This document shows positions 1 to 11,576 of a stretch of DNA of 64,000 bases, piece by piece. Position 1 is the first letter of the stretch. Each line of letters begins with the position of its first letter. Location: positions 1,612,001-1,676,000 of the forward strand of contig CALYLX010000128.1 of NCBI GenBank assembly GCA_944990035.1. The letters are read 5' to 3'. The position numbers and the translations under genes were made by a program. The notes below the pieces were generated by a model. The model worked only from the letters and a program-made list of their open reading frames with translations. It did no database searches and was not told the origin of the DNA. Source of the stretch: Clitopilus passeckerianus. Taxonomy: Eukaryota > Basidiomycota > Agaricomycetes > Agaricales > Entolomataceae.

Positions 1-42
1 AATATGCTTATCCAATAGCTCGGTTCGTTGCTACTATGAGAA

Positions 43-2767
43 TCATCGCCTCTTCTTCGATAACAACTGAGGCTTCCCAAGGCTTTCGTTCTCCGCTGGT
101 GGGGGCAGCATCGGAAGAATGTGGTCGACCAAGGTGTAAATCTGATGCAAATGCCGCGAAGGGTCGCTTTCCACCACGGGTGGGTCTTCCAAATGACTGG
201 CATTATGGGTGCCATATTGTGTAGCGCGCCCCAACAAGGTCTGCAGTACCACTTTGGCCCCCATGATCTTCCGGGCTCCAGCATCGGCAAATATTTCGGG
301 CCCAGAAAGGATGTTGATGAGATCGAGGCATCCTTGCTGACCGCTTTGGGCAGAAGCTTGGATCGGGCTGGTCGAAGAGAATATTTCCATCGCTACGTCT
401 GCTGCAGCGTAGACATCAGCGACAGCAGTTATTAGGCTGCGTAAACCCCGACTTGAAAGGGGCAGAGTCCCATGTGGCTCATTGAGATACGAGGTGAGGA
501 CTTTGGTGACAAGGCTGATGAGATCTGCTGCAGTGGAGAAGAGCTGGTCGGATAAAGATTGGTTCATTGTGGGGAGTGGGGAAAGTGAGAATTGGGCCGT
601 CAAATCCTCGCTGACTTCGGTCGAAACATCAACGAGACACTCCGTCAAGGTAGGGGAATGCCAGTTCCCTTCTTCGAATAAGAAGAGTTTCATTATTTTC
701 CAGAGTCCATTGGGCTGGTCAAGTTCTTCTGCAACACAGGCTAAAGCGACTCGCAAGACGCGTAATCTTCTTGAGGATATGGGACGATCACTCTTGTAGA
801 GCAGTTCGTCAACAGCGGCGGGTAGTCCGTCGTTTCCGACAGCAGCCAGCTTTTGGAGTATGCCGAACTCAGTATCGGTGATGGAGGAAAGGGGAAGCCG
901 TAGGCAGAGTAATGTGTCGCTGACTTCTTTCTGGAGAACCGCGTGCGGATCATCGTAGCAGAGGCGCAGTAATATCTGTTCTGCGAACGTGCTTGATCTG
1001 CGAGGGTGTGATGCTTCCGTAGCAATCCATTTCAGACGACGAATGGCCAAGGGTTGAAGGAGAAAGTAGTTCACTATCTAAAGCGTGTTTTCAGTCTCGA
1101 AAACGGCTGGAGTGAGAAAAAGACGCAGACCTCACGATAACCACTTGCAGTTTGCCATAGATGCAGAATCGCGAGAGCTCTTTCCCGACAAGGGTCGTGT
1201 CCAAGCTCATCTGCCCATACCCATGTTGCTAGTACGCTAGCAACCCCAGTAAACGCCCTAAGAAGCGTCAAGAAGCCGCTATGGGAGATAAAAGGTATCT
1301 CTGGTTGATGAAATTGAATCAAAGGGACGTCTTGAGTGGTAGCTGAGATGGGAGTCTCAAGGGACTTGGCGAGGACATCTGCATGCGTGAGCATGGATTC
1401 CAACCAGATGCCTAATGCCTGTTCTTCTTTCGCGACTTCCTTTAGTAGTCCGCAGGCTTCCTCAAAATCGGCCTCGGGGTCCGTCAGAGCCTCTTCAAAG
1501 CTGCTCCATTGCCGAATACGCGTGCTCAATCGTCCAGCCGCTACTTGTGCCGACCTTTCAAGCTTGTAGTTATTCTCGATCTCTTGAAGAGTTTCAAGGA
1601 ACTGTACATCGTTCAGATGACGGGATACGTCCACGTTGGTGGCCGCATCTAAGAGGCAAAGTAAAGTACTCTGGTCGAGATTTCCAGCATTGAAAATAGA
1701 CTTTGGCTCCAGCTTGCGCTGGGGTTTTGAATTCAGCATTGGATATCTGGTATCAGTGTTTGAGACCTACCAACATAGCGCGGGCCAGCCCAGGATGTTG
1801 AGAAGCTGAGATCGAGAGAAGGTTCGCTATATGAAAGGCATAATCATCTTCCTACAAAATCTATGAGTCCAAATGGCACCAGCTCTAACAAACAATTACG
1901 CACATGTGAAGACGTTGCGATTTTGTCCGTAAATCCATCCAGAGCGTCCTCTGCTGTATCTTCGGGTATTGGTCTTCTCATAATCTGAACAATTTCCTGC
2001 AAGTCGCTCTCTTCGTCGACAGTATGTATATCCGCATGAGATGGGGAAATTCGAGTGACGCCCATTCCTCTTCCGTGGGTTTCAGGCAGAAAACCAGTCG
2101 AATGGCTACGGGAAGGGAGGCTTGCTTCGGAGTTAAGCCCAAGAGTTGATTGGCTAATAATGTTGGGTCTTGTGAATTGGCAGGGTCCATGGGTGTACTC
2201 AAACGTGTTGGTTCTGTGGAGGGTAACTGGTGTAGTGACTTCATTTCTCCAGCGGATGACTGCTCCGATGCAGAAACAACTTCTCCATAGACCGCAATAG
2301 ATATTGCCTGAAAATCTCCTTTCAATATTATTAGACGTGTCGCTGCCTAAAGAAAGGATCTAAGAGACATGAACGCGTGGATGTATTGTGATCAAGCGTT
2401 ACCTCATCGGCCATGTCCACAGTGAAATCGACCAAACCACCGGAATATGCCAGTCTGGTTGGCGCAAACGATGGCTTACCATCTTTCATCTGCTGAAAGA
2501 ACAAGTCCAAAAAGAAAGATTCCGGCTTTGTTTCTCTGAAGCAATATAAGACGGGCCGCATGATGAACATGTATGTTTTACTCACGCGACGATTTCTGGT
2601 ATATTTTCAAAAGGTTTGGCGCCATCTGGGAACAAACTCAACGAAGCAATCCTCACTGGGTTTGAGAAGCGTATTGCAGTAAGCTTTGAGTCGCCATTGG
2701 GCCGCAATATTGACCAGTGAAGGAGGCGCATTGAAACTGGGAGAGTCGGTGTTTGCCGAAGTGCCAT
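43..2767 (-). CDS. Virilizer-like protein (VIR_N domain)
   Basis: Multi-exon gene whose N-terminal half matches the VIR_N region of virilizer/VIRMA, the large scaffold of the m6A mRNA methyltransferase complex. Visible marks are a first exon with IRFSNPVRIASLSLFPDG, a splice into RETKPESFFLDLFFQQ (intron about 2514-2584, GTGAGT donor), and the segment LIILKGDFQAISIAVYGEV, which lines up with the RGWYNCLTLAIYG stretch of VIRMA. The rest is helical and HEAT/ARM-like with no other recognised domain, and the protein ends in a basic KKRR tail. Predicted length is about 800-850 residues, much shorter than animal virilizer (about 1,800). The start at 2767 or the methionine 12 codons later are both possible. 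It is divergent from the ORM gene, with 71 nt between the two ATGs. The nuclear m6A-writer role is inferred from the family. Confidence 0.7.
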
Positions 2768-2838
2768 TGCTGTGCTGCATTTGGGGCGCAGCCAGTCTCC
2801 GTCCTTTCAGTCCACTTTTCACGCGTCGTCGTCAATCA

Positions 2839-3767
2839 ATGAGTCGTCCGACAACAATCAAGCTACCGCCAGCAATAGACGTTACCGCTGCATCTGCTGC
2901 CTCGCCGCGTGCGTTGTCAGCAAGAGCCTCTGGAAGGCCACGTAGCGCGAGCATTGTCAAGGTCGAAGAGGTCGGTTTCAATTCAATAGAGGAAGTCCTT
3001 GATCAGAATGCCTACGTCAATATAAATGCCAACTGGGTCAACGCAAAGGGTACGTCTGCTGCACATAACTCATTGACAATGAAATTGAACGGTTCGTTCA
3101 GGTGCATGGCTCATTCATGTCGTCCTTATCATGGCCGGAAAACTTGTCATCGACATACTCCCCGGAATGAGCCAACAAGTTAGTTGGACTTTGACCAACC
3201 TACTATACCTCGCTGTATGTCGACCAACGGACCAGCATTCAGAGTTCTAGCTAACGTCCAATACCTCTAGCTTTCCTATCTCATGTTCCACTGGGTAACG
3301 GGTATACCATTCGAAAACAACGCCGGTGCATATGACGAATTGACACTATGGGAACAAATCGACGACGGCGCACAGTATACACCTGCGAAGAAATGGCTCT
3401 TCTGCGTGCCCATTTTCCTGTACGTCTTGCACTCTCACTCAGCGCACCGTTATGCTCAGTCATCACGTAGTTTCTTGGCTTCTACCCACTACACAAATTA
3501 TAACCCATGGCTGTTCGCAATCAATATCACCGCATTGATCTTCGTGCTTATTCCTAAATTACCTCAGGTAAGGCTACATATCCGTCTTATTCACTTATGC
3601 TGACTCTATGCCGATAGCTTCACCGCACACGAGTGCGTTTCATGGCCGACGACAATGCCTCCGGAGCAAGCACTCCCATGACTCCCAGCTTCCCTCCTTC
3701 CGGCACAACCACCCCTCGAACACCTGAAATTCGTATCACCGACATATCGGAGGCTCACTTCCGCTGA
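2839..3767 (+). CDS. ORM1: ORMDL family protein (Orm1/Orm2)
   Basis: ER membrane regulator that restrains serine palmitoyltransferase and so sphingolipid synthesis. Five exons give about 220 residues. The introns start at 3050 (GTACGT), 3211 (GTATGT), 3421 (GTACGT) and 3568 (GTAAGG), and all junctions keep frame. The ORMDL core is unmistakable: NANWVNAKGAWLIHVV, then KLVIDILPG, SYLMFHWVTGIPFE, GAYDELTLWEQID, PAKKWLFCVPIFLFLLAS and THYTNYNPWLFAINI. Four hydrophobic segments are visible. The N-terminal 45 residues are Ser/Thr/Ala-rich and the C-terminal tail is Ser/Thr/Pro-rich (GTTTPRTPEI). In yeast the N-terminus is the phosphoregulated part; the same role here is inference. The start is the first ATG in the open frame and falls just before the SRPTTIKLPP leader. 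Confidence 0.95.
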
Positions 3768-4039
3768 CCGCAGCAACAAGCCCGAAGACCCCCATTTTTA
3801 TATCTAAACCCGATGGAAACCCTTCCACCTGCCTAACGATATTGACGAGAAATATAGATCTAATAATCTCCTTCCTCACGATTCTGATCAAATGGATTGT
3901 TTTGGTTCTCACATGTTTTTCTTGAGGTTGTATCAGTTCAGAACCTCGGGCCTCCTAGCTTTCACTTGGACTCTCAGTCGTGCAATTTAGTCTGAGCTCT
4001 ATAATTGATAATATAATTACACTCCTTTAAACAACCCGT
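3768..4039. other. Convergent intergenic region, no gene
   Basis: AT-rich 3' flank between the convergent ORM and MTD1 genes. I see no open frame or structured RNA. It presumably holds both 3' UTRs and polyadenylation signals. Confidence 0.6.
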
Positions 4040-5562
4040 TTATGATGAAGACTCCTCAGTAACACTCTTGTAATGCTGCAAGCGAAGCCTGAAAGTCCGG
4101 ATAAGTAAACGCCGAAACGATTACCGGTATGCACTCACAGATTTCGCAGCAGCATGAGAATGGTAACTTTTCCGACAGCCGGAATGTAGATAGACGCCTG
4201 TAACAAATATCCCGTTAGCTCGTGATTACAACTTGTCAGGTGGACATCTTACCTTTTCTCTAAGATCCTTCTCAAAGTTCTTGTCCGCAGCGACGTTCAA
4301 GCAGACACAGCCATCTTTTAGCCACTCGGTCTTTACCTTGTAGGTTGCGCTCGGTACAGCGGAGATTACGACGTCAGAGAGAGCGAGGCATTCTTGAAGT
4401 GTATTGTTACTGGGTCGCACGACATGCCGGGGATGATAGCGCTGTGCCTTTTCTGATTCTTGATTTTCTCCCCCGGATGGACGAGGTCGTTTGGTGTATT
4501 CCTATTATATGTGCATTAGTAGATATTCAGGCTATACATATAACAAAAGTATCGACTATACCTGGATGGAATCAATATCGACGGAGAAAACTCGAGCACC
4601 ATCGTTTGAAAGGAGTGCTGCAAGAGGTCGTCCGACCACTTCGGAGCTATCCCGATGTGAGTTTTGGCTATTCTCGACGACAGAATGGGACGCACCGATT
4701 TATCACAGTAACTGTCTTCCCATATGCGCGATCGCCATAGGGAAGTAGAGTATTATAAACACCGACGTACTCCAGAGATTTCACAATTGCAAGGGGAGTA
4801 CATGGGATGATCGACTTGACTGTTCCGGGGGAGGTTGGTCTGTTCCGTCACCACTCAGAGCCGCTGAGAGTGGTTCAGAAACCGAAGATACCAGAGAACT
4901 GGGCTTAATGAACCGAATACTGAGGATCTCATCAGTACTATCTAAGCGATGACCGGGAAGGTTATACGCACTTGTGGTAGAGATTGTAGTGGAACTTGAA
5001 GTGCAAGCCCTCTACATCTTTCAACGGAGACACGATCTATGAGATATCTCGGTTCCAGGATTTGTCAAATGCCACAATAACAAGGCAAACCTGTTGCAAG
5101 TAGTGATCCTGGCAAAGAGAAGTTAGAATCCAGAAGTTCGTTCGAGGCGCCGCGTACTCACCTGCTGAGCTCCAAATATGGGGAAGTACACCTTCAAGCG
5201 AAGAAAGAATCAGCATCCTTTCATTGAAATGTACCGATCATGCATACCATAATACCATCTACACTCTCATCCTCGTTTGCTTCGATGATTGCCTCCTCGA
5301 CACCGTCTCCAGCGCCCAGGTCACTTGACACAGCTGAGCCCGTCGCCTTCAAGACAAAGTCGACGCCAAGGTCTTGACATTGCTTCTTTGTAAACTCTGC
5401 ATAGTTCTTGCTTGGTGCAGAATCTGTTGATAAAATGCCGACCAGTTTAGGCTTTCTGGGAGCCTGAACTAAGGACTCCTGAACCTCGCCCTTGAACTTT
5501 GCTGCAATTGGGTCAGCTTTGAGGAGAAGACCTTTGGGAGGTGCAGATGCCGGTGCAGCCAT
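4040..5562 (-). CDS. MTD1: NAD-dependent 5,10-methylenetetrahydrofolate dehydrogenase
   Basis: Cytosolic one-carbon enzyme that oxidises 5,10-methylene-THF to methenyl-THF. Several short exons reconstruct the yeast Mtd1 order: KPKLVGILSTD and VDGIMVYFPIFGAQQ, then SIIPCTPLAIVKSLEYVGVYN, the dinucleotide-fold segment TVINRSEVVGRPLAALLSNDGARVFSVD (split by an intron after VINR), then SDVVISAVPSATYK, CLNVAADKNF and the C-terminal VGKVTILMLLRNLLRL. I chose the start at 5562 (MAAPASAPPKGL). The frame is open to an in-frame ATG at 5712, which would add 50 residues. The frame breaks between IRFIKPSSL and TVKSIIPC at the G5 run 4827-4831. One extra base restores a smooth PPPGTVKSI reading; an 80-nt intron with a poor GTTCTC donor is the alternative. 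Confidence 0.9.
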
Positions 5563-5793
5563 GTTCACGAATAGCGGCTTGGAGAAACTGGGGAGCCTGA
5601 AGGGAGTCAGTTTTGCAGGCAAAATTTTGATCATTGCGCCATGAAGATAAATGGAGGTGAGATTAGATCCCGTCGAATTCTCCGTTTGGCAAACCTCGGA
5701 AACTCGGTCCATCGGCCGAAACCGTTGGAAGAGTCATGAAGGACCAAAGCAACCCATTTACCCAAGGGCATCCATGGTATATTCGCAAGAGAT

Positions 5794-8142
5794 CTAAAGA
5801 CATAGTTTATACACGGTGGTCCCATGCTTATGTGATACATCATCCTCATCGTCACCAACGTCGAATATCGGCGGGTTCGAGGAGTCTTGTGCGCGCATCT
5901 TCCCTTTTTGCTGCCTCATCCTCTCGAGTTCCTCCTCCTCTTCCTCCTCGTCGCCTGCTGGTCTCAACGGGATGCTCTCTTCTTCATTTCGGCGCATTGG
6001 TAGCTGGACCGGCCTTCGACGAACGCGACACCAGACGAATGTGCCAATGGCGGTGAAAATGATCAAGAGAACTAAGGCGGCAGATCCAGCGTTATAGTAT
6101 GCTGTCGTCAAATGATTATCATCTCGTCTCCTAGAGTGAAAATATGGAGAACCAACCTTCCCACATAGCTTTATCCTGCTCCGGGGTCTTGCCTGCATTT
6201 GGCAGATTGGTTGGTTTCACATCGGCTTGACCAACAAATATAGGTTTCTTCTGGTTTCCGAGACTGCTTGGTAGCAGAGCAGAACCTGCGTTGATCGCAG
6301 AGAAGTTGAAGCCGGTGAACCGCATGATCATGTCGTGAGCCACAAAGGGGACATCGTAGGGTGCCATATGCGAGGCGTTAAATAACTAGAGGAACATGAG
6401 ACTTCGCATCCAAATGGAGGTTAACTGAACATACCTTAGCATAGGTAAGATTCCTCGAGGTGACCCAAGTTCCAGCTGGCGTGTTGTTCACAGACCAGTT
6501 CTGGGTCTCAACGGTCTACAGGATGATTGTTCGTTAGCCAAAGAGCATCTGCCAATGAAATTCAAACTGACTCCGAGGCCGGCAGCACCATTCCAGGTCA
6601 TTCTTTGATCATTGCCTCCAATCCGACATAATTACAGATGAGGTCCTGATCACCAGCGAAGATCAAGACTGGTATCTTCTCCAAGACCTTCGGGAGGACG
6701 GTGACGGAGGCATTTTCGGACTGTTCAAAAAAGGCCCTGTGGACATCACGACGGCATTCGATCCAGGCTTCTGCATGAGCCTCAGCGTGAATCGCTCTAA
6801 CGACATCCTTGCGTCGAAGATATTCGTTGATGGGTGCCATGTCGGGAGGCCAGTTCATGCCACAGGCTGGTGCAGTATCTTCCAGGCGTACGTCATAAAT
6901 GTTCAGACACATTGATTTATCGTCCTTCCTATTAATAGATTACCATCAGCACCTTCCAAAGCTAACAAGTGGTCAGACCTACTTGTGGTTCTTGCTCCTT
7001 ACGATGTCAGTGACCATAGACTCGCAGCCATGGTATTGCATGTACTCTTTGCCCTTCGTCTTGTCCATTGCCCCGACGCAATCGTCGGTGCGTTTACGGG
7101 CTTCCTTCCAGGCATCTGAGTTCTCTTCCAGAAGGCCAACTTTGACGGCAAAGTCGATGTAGGTGGCGTATTGCCGACGCGGGTCAATCCAACCATTCCC
7201 GATAGCGATTCCCTTGAGCGGGACATGCAAATTGGAGCTCAGAATGGCATCAGCTAGGTTAAGGATGTCGAATGAGAACCCAAGAGTATATATGACTAGT
7301 TGTAATGCTTACCGAAGTAGGGAATCCATTGCCCTGCAAAACTCTCGCCGCCGAGGTAGGTCTATGGCAGCTTCATTAAGTAAAGGACTGGGAGACAGAT
7401 GCGAGGTACGTACATCTTCATTTTGGTATTCCGGAAACACTAGATAGAAATTACGCAAAAATTCCATAAACTGGCTTGCAGCATCCTTTATCGTGTGGAC
7501 ATATTTATCGGTGCTGGTGTAGGAGAAACCGGTTCCGGCAGGTTGGTCAACTGAAATGAGTTCTTGAGCTATTTCCAAAGGATGCGCATAAAGATGAACT
7601 GACCATAGACCATGGTCATGTATTCTTCCCAACCACCCTCCTGCACCTTGAAGCCGCCTTTACCGTCTGTGCGCCATGGACCGACCTCCATCATGAGGCC
7701 GTCGAAGCTTGAGCAGCCGGGCCCACCCTGTGACCAAAGATAACATTAGCACCATAATTACTAGAAGAAAATGAATACACACGTTGAACCAGAACATTAT
7801 TCTGCGCTTGTCAGCTATCCTTCTGTTCTTGATCATTACAAAGTAGATGTGAGAGGTGACATCGGTCGCTTTTGCCATGGGAAGGTCTGGATCCGCAGAC
7901 AAATGACCAGCAAAAATCTTTAAAGGGTTATTTGGGTCCTGGTGCATGTCTGGGATAGATGGGACGTAGAAGGATGCAGCCGAAGGTACTAATAGATAGA
8001 GGTTCATTGAGCTTAATCGTTGGCTACAAATAGCAGAATTTCACTCACCATCTTGGGGCGCTGCTTTTACCAGGACCACAGAGCATAGCAGGCCAAGCAG
8101 GCTACAGAACCCGCCCAGATAATTTCGCCTGAGAATGACCAT
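5794..8142 (-). CDS. KEX1: Pheromone-processing carboxypeptidase KEX1 (S10 serine carboxypeptidase)
   Basis: Late-Golgi membrane carboxypeptidase that trims C-terminal Lys/Arg after Kex2 cleavage. The N-terminus is a signal peptide (residues 1-27, hydrophobic [13 protein letters not shown]). The S10 motifs follow in order: [15 protein letters not shown] with the nucleophile Ser near residue 106, [41 protein letters not shown], the acid in [13 protein letters not shown], and the histidine in [13 protein letters not shown]. The tail has one membrane segment ([18 protein letters not shown]), a basic stop-transfer patch and a cytosolic acidic run of about eight glutamates, the layout typical of KEX1. 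Multiple introns of about 50 nt all join in frame. It is divergent from the thioredoxin-fold gene, with ATGs 298 nt apart. Confidence 0.95.
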
Positions 8143-8439
8143 TTGGACACGTTGGCTTTAGAGCTCTGATTTCACCAGTGCTCGAACGGCCGTTTATTCG
8201 TCTTTTCGTGCTCTACAAGCGGCCTGTGATGAAAAGAGCTGTCCAACGACTGGCAAGCCTGTCCTTGGCCAGATTGTTGTAGTGAACAGAGATGAAAGCC
8301 TGAAGCTTTGAAGGCCCGCCAACACGACAGCAAAGGTTGCACGGCCACACCAGGTTCGATCACAATCAAACCGTTGTTGTTGATTCCGGCACTGCTTCAA
8401 GTTGTTCTGTTTCTCCAACTCCCTAGGGAAACCGTCGCA

Positions 8440-9598
8440 ATGAGGGCCTTCGTCTTTCCTTTAGGGCTTTTACTTCTTGCGACATTTGTCAATGCCCAAT
8501 ACTTCTCGGAGGGTTGGACCCCAGGACAGCCTGTAGCCCAGACTCAGGATGCTCCTCCAGCGGCGACCTCTGTTCCACCCAAACAGAAGGAGCGTGAACG
8601 CATTTCACCATCCACAATCCTGAAAATGCTAGATTTCAACAACCTCATCACCTCACCTCCTCAGTTGCTCTTTTCTCTCGGTTTGGTATCAATATTACAG
8701 AGAAATGGGAAGGAGCTATCGCACTTGCCAACACATGGGATACCCGTGTTCCTCTTATCACGGACGAGAACTACCAAGATATTATCGTCAATGAACCCCT
8801 CATAGGGCGTCAAGAAGAAGATAGAGTCTGGTCTCTGGTTATGTGCGTATTTCTCTGCCGAAATTTTTAATGGTGGCCTTATCTATTGTCCAGTTCGGTG
8901 CCTGGCAGGCAAGACGGCCTCTCACAGTATGTTGACGAGGTCTTCGATGCCGCATTCAACACTTCTCTCGTCATTGGAGATCTTCCGAACGTTCGTTGGG
9001 GACGTATTGACTACCTTAACGTTACACGCTTGACCACGAAATGGAATGTTTGGAAGTACGTGGTCCATTACTAGTTCAACATAACTACAAGCTCACATCA
9101 CAATAGTGCGCCATATCTCGTCATTTTGAAGAACCGTGGCAAGACGTTGCGCTTCTACCAACCACGTTATCTGCGACTCAACGAGGAAGCCTTCAGAAGC
9201 TTCCTCATTAACGAGGATTATAAGTACACTGAACCTTGGACGTCTTCATTCGCGCCTGGTGGCAAGAAGTGAGGGAACTCTCTTATCTCAGTCTTCCATA
9301 TAATGCTTATCAATTCCTTAGTGAATGGATTATGGACTACATCGCAATTGCTCTCGCCAAATCTTATGAGACAATGATCCTCTTCCCTCGATGGCTCATG
9401 TTCATCGTGTCCGGAAGCTTGGCCTCTGTCATCATTAATTACTTCCACAAGTCCTCTCCGCCACCAGTGCGAAGGCAAGCTACCCAACCTGCGGCAGAAA
9501 CGAAGGCTTCGAGCGAAACTCAACCCAAAGCAACCGGGGTTGCCCTCCCTCAAACGTCGAAGAGGAAGAAGGCCAACGCCAAGGAATCAAGTCACTAG
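8440..9598 (+). CDS. Membrane-anchored thioredoxin-fold protein lacking CxxC
   Basis: Secretory-pathway protein with a signal peptide (MRAFVFPLGLLLLATFVNA), a thioredoxin-like region (RVPLITDENYQDIIVNEP to WNAPYLVILKNRGKTLRFYQ), one C-terminal membrane segment (WLMFIVSGSLASVIINY) and a basic cytosolic tail ending KRKKANAKESSH. The WNAPYLVI turn sits where thioredoxins carry the cis-proline, but no CxxC is present, so a redox role is doubtful. A chaperone- or TMX-like adaptor role is inference. I chose the ATG at 8440 over the upstream in-frame ATG at 8308 because it opens directly into the signal peptide. The frame changes near 8594-8664. A 71-nt intron there (GTGAAC donor, CCTCAG acceptor) keeps phase; an indel is the alternative. 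Confidence 0.75.
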
Positions 9599-9715
9599 GA
9601 GAGGACCTATAGAGATAATTGGTTTAATATTTGAATGGCTATATAAATGTTGTATGTATCAATAGTCTCACTAACTACTACATATATATACCCAAATTTG
9701 GGATATTTGTACACC

Positions 9716-11361
9716 CTAAAACATTGCGAATGGTGTTGGCCTCTCGGCTACTTTTGGGAACGCATTCGCCTGAGCTAAAACTACCATTTGCTTCTCGTGG
9801 CTGATATATCCCCGAATATAGCCTTTGTAAATCATGTTTGCTACAAGACATTCTGCTTCTTCCTGAGGCACATCCATTCCAGATACCTTGAGTGAAGAAT
9901 GGAACATCGATATTGGTATACGCGAGGACTTGTCGGAGACCACCCAGCTATACGTGTGGAAAGGCGGTGAGTACACAGGCAGGGAATATCATCAAGTATC
10001 TCTACTCACACTTTGCGGAACAACCCCCTGAGAGCCAATTCTCTCGCTTTTTCAATGACTAGCCATAGACTCAAGTCAACCAGGCGGCGCTCCGACTTCT
10101 CAAGGGCTCGATCATAACCTGTCAAGTCCCCTGAGCGAATTGCATCAATAAATGGAGAATAGAGGCTGCGCAAAACAGGGAAGCGATTCAGAAGCTCTGC
10201 AGACGGAAGATGTCCACGGAGAATCCGCAAGGGGATGAGGAAGGTCAAAATTCGCCTGCAGAGAGCATGTTAGACAAAGCCAGGACAGTCGACGCGTGGC
10301 GTACTCTTTGTTGTTTACTGCTTCAACATAGCAGTGATAAAACGCAAGGGTCAGTTCTTGTTCAGCCTATGAAGTACTTGAGTCCGTCATAGGCACACTG
10401 CTTGAAGAACGACTGCTTACCTTAGTATAGTCCTCGTTCAGAAAACTTAGCATGCCAATATAGTACCTGTATGTTACCTTGCATAGATAAGTACAGGGGA
10501 AAAAAACTAGGAAGAGCACGTACTTGGTGTGAGCGAGGGAAGGCACTTAGCGGAGGTAGATCAGGATTGGCATCGAGCGCTCGGAGAACATTTTTCGACA
10601 ACGAGATGCGTTTTACCTATAAATTGAACTGATGAAGGTCGCACCACATTATACGCACGAATACAACTCACTCTGAAGTAAGACTTTAGGACCAGGCTGA
10701 CCACATAGTAAATGCCCCATTTTCTTGACTCCTCAGGCGGTGATGTCCTATCGACCATACAATTCGTAAATGCTTTGGCGATGATTCTGGCAGCTTCTTC
10801 CATGCATTCGCTCTTTTCGTTGTTGTATTTTGCATGGTTGTCTGCCTGTTATAAATGAATAAGAACGATCTAAATCCGAGTGCTTGCAGAGCTGCGTACA
10901 TCAGATGCAAGGTCTCTCAGATCTCTAAGTATGGAAAACAGGGCAGGTAACGTCCACCCCCGATTCTCAAGGAAGAACCGAAAGAACAGGCTGGGCATTA
11001 TCATCAGATTGTCGCTCCACTATCTCAGCAGTAAATTGGCTTACGATACTAGCTGAGAGTGCTCTTTGAATGCTTCTCCATATTGCCTCTTCGCTATATG
11101 TGCGCATACAAGCACATATTGTATTGCAATCTCGTCCCAAGGAGGGGCCATTCCACCCTCATATCTCCGCATGGATGCCCTCTGTTGATATAAGCATACA
11201 AGGACCTTGACGGTAGAATCATCCCATACCGATGGGTTACGAAATTCCTTCACAAGCTCCTTTCCATGAGGGCTTGTAGGGCGCAAGAGGTAAGCCAGGC
11301 CAGGTCCATTTTCTGCCACCAAGGAGTCATTCAAGTGAGCCATGAGTCTTGAGAGATCCAT
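9716..11361 (-). CDS. CSN12: PCI-domain protein, CSN12/Thp1-PCID2 family
   Basis: PCI (proteasome-COP9-eIF3) domain protein of the CSN12/Thp1 family, which acts in COP9-associated splicing roles and TREX-2 mRNA export. Key segments are GLAYLLRPTSPHGKELVKEF near the N-terminus, PWDEIAIQYVLVC, HSQLVSLFFRFFLENRGWTLP, WGIYYVVSLVLKSYFRV, YYIGMLSF, FLIPLRILRGHLPSAELL, and the winged-helix end ANMIYKGYIRGYISHE. Length is about 430 residues, normal for the family. I chose the ATG at 11361 (MDLSRLMAHLNDSL); the open frame continues upstream to 11526 but without family resemblance. The LLRPTxPHGK motif favours CSN12 over Thp1. It is divergent from the DsbA-like gene. Confidence 0.8.
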
Positions 11362-11539
11362 CGTGCTGTTTACTTTGAGTATACTTTCGACGTTGAAGTC
11401 GAAAGTAGTAGTCTTCCAGTTGCCGTAGCGAATGGGGTAAATTGGCATCACCTGACCAAAACTCACGACGCGTCGAACGCAATCTTCGTCACATCTTTCG
11501 TCGACTTTCGACTCTAAGCTGACCAACTCGAGTCTGCCG

Positions 11540-11548
11540 TATATAAAG
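11540..11548 (+). promoter_or_regulatory. TATA-like element in divergent promoter
   Basis: TATATAAAG lies about 30 nt before the ATG at 11577, in the 215-nt spacer shared with the CSN12-like gene. It is closer to the ATG than a normal TATA box plus 5' UTR would need, so its use is uncertain. Confidence 0.25.
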
Positions 11549-11576
11549 CAGATAAAGTGTAATAGATACCAACAAA

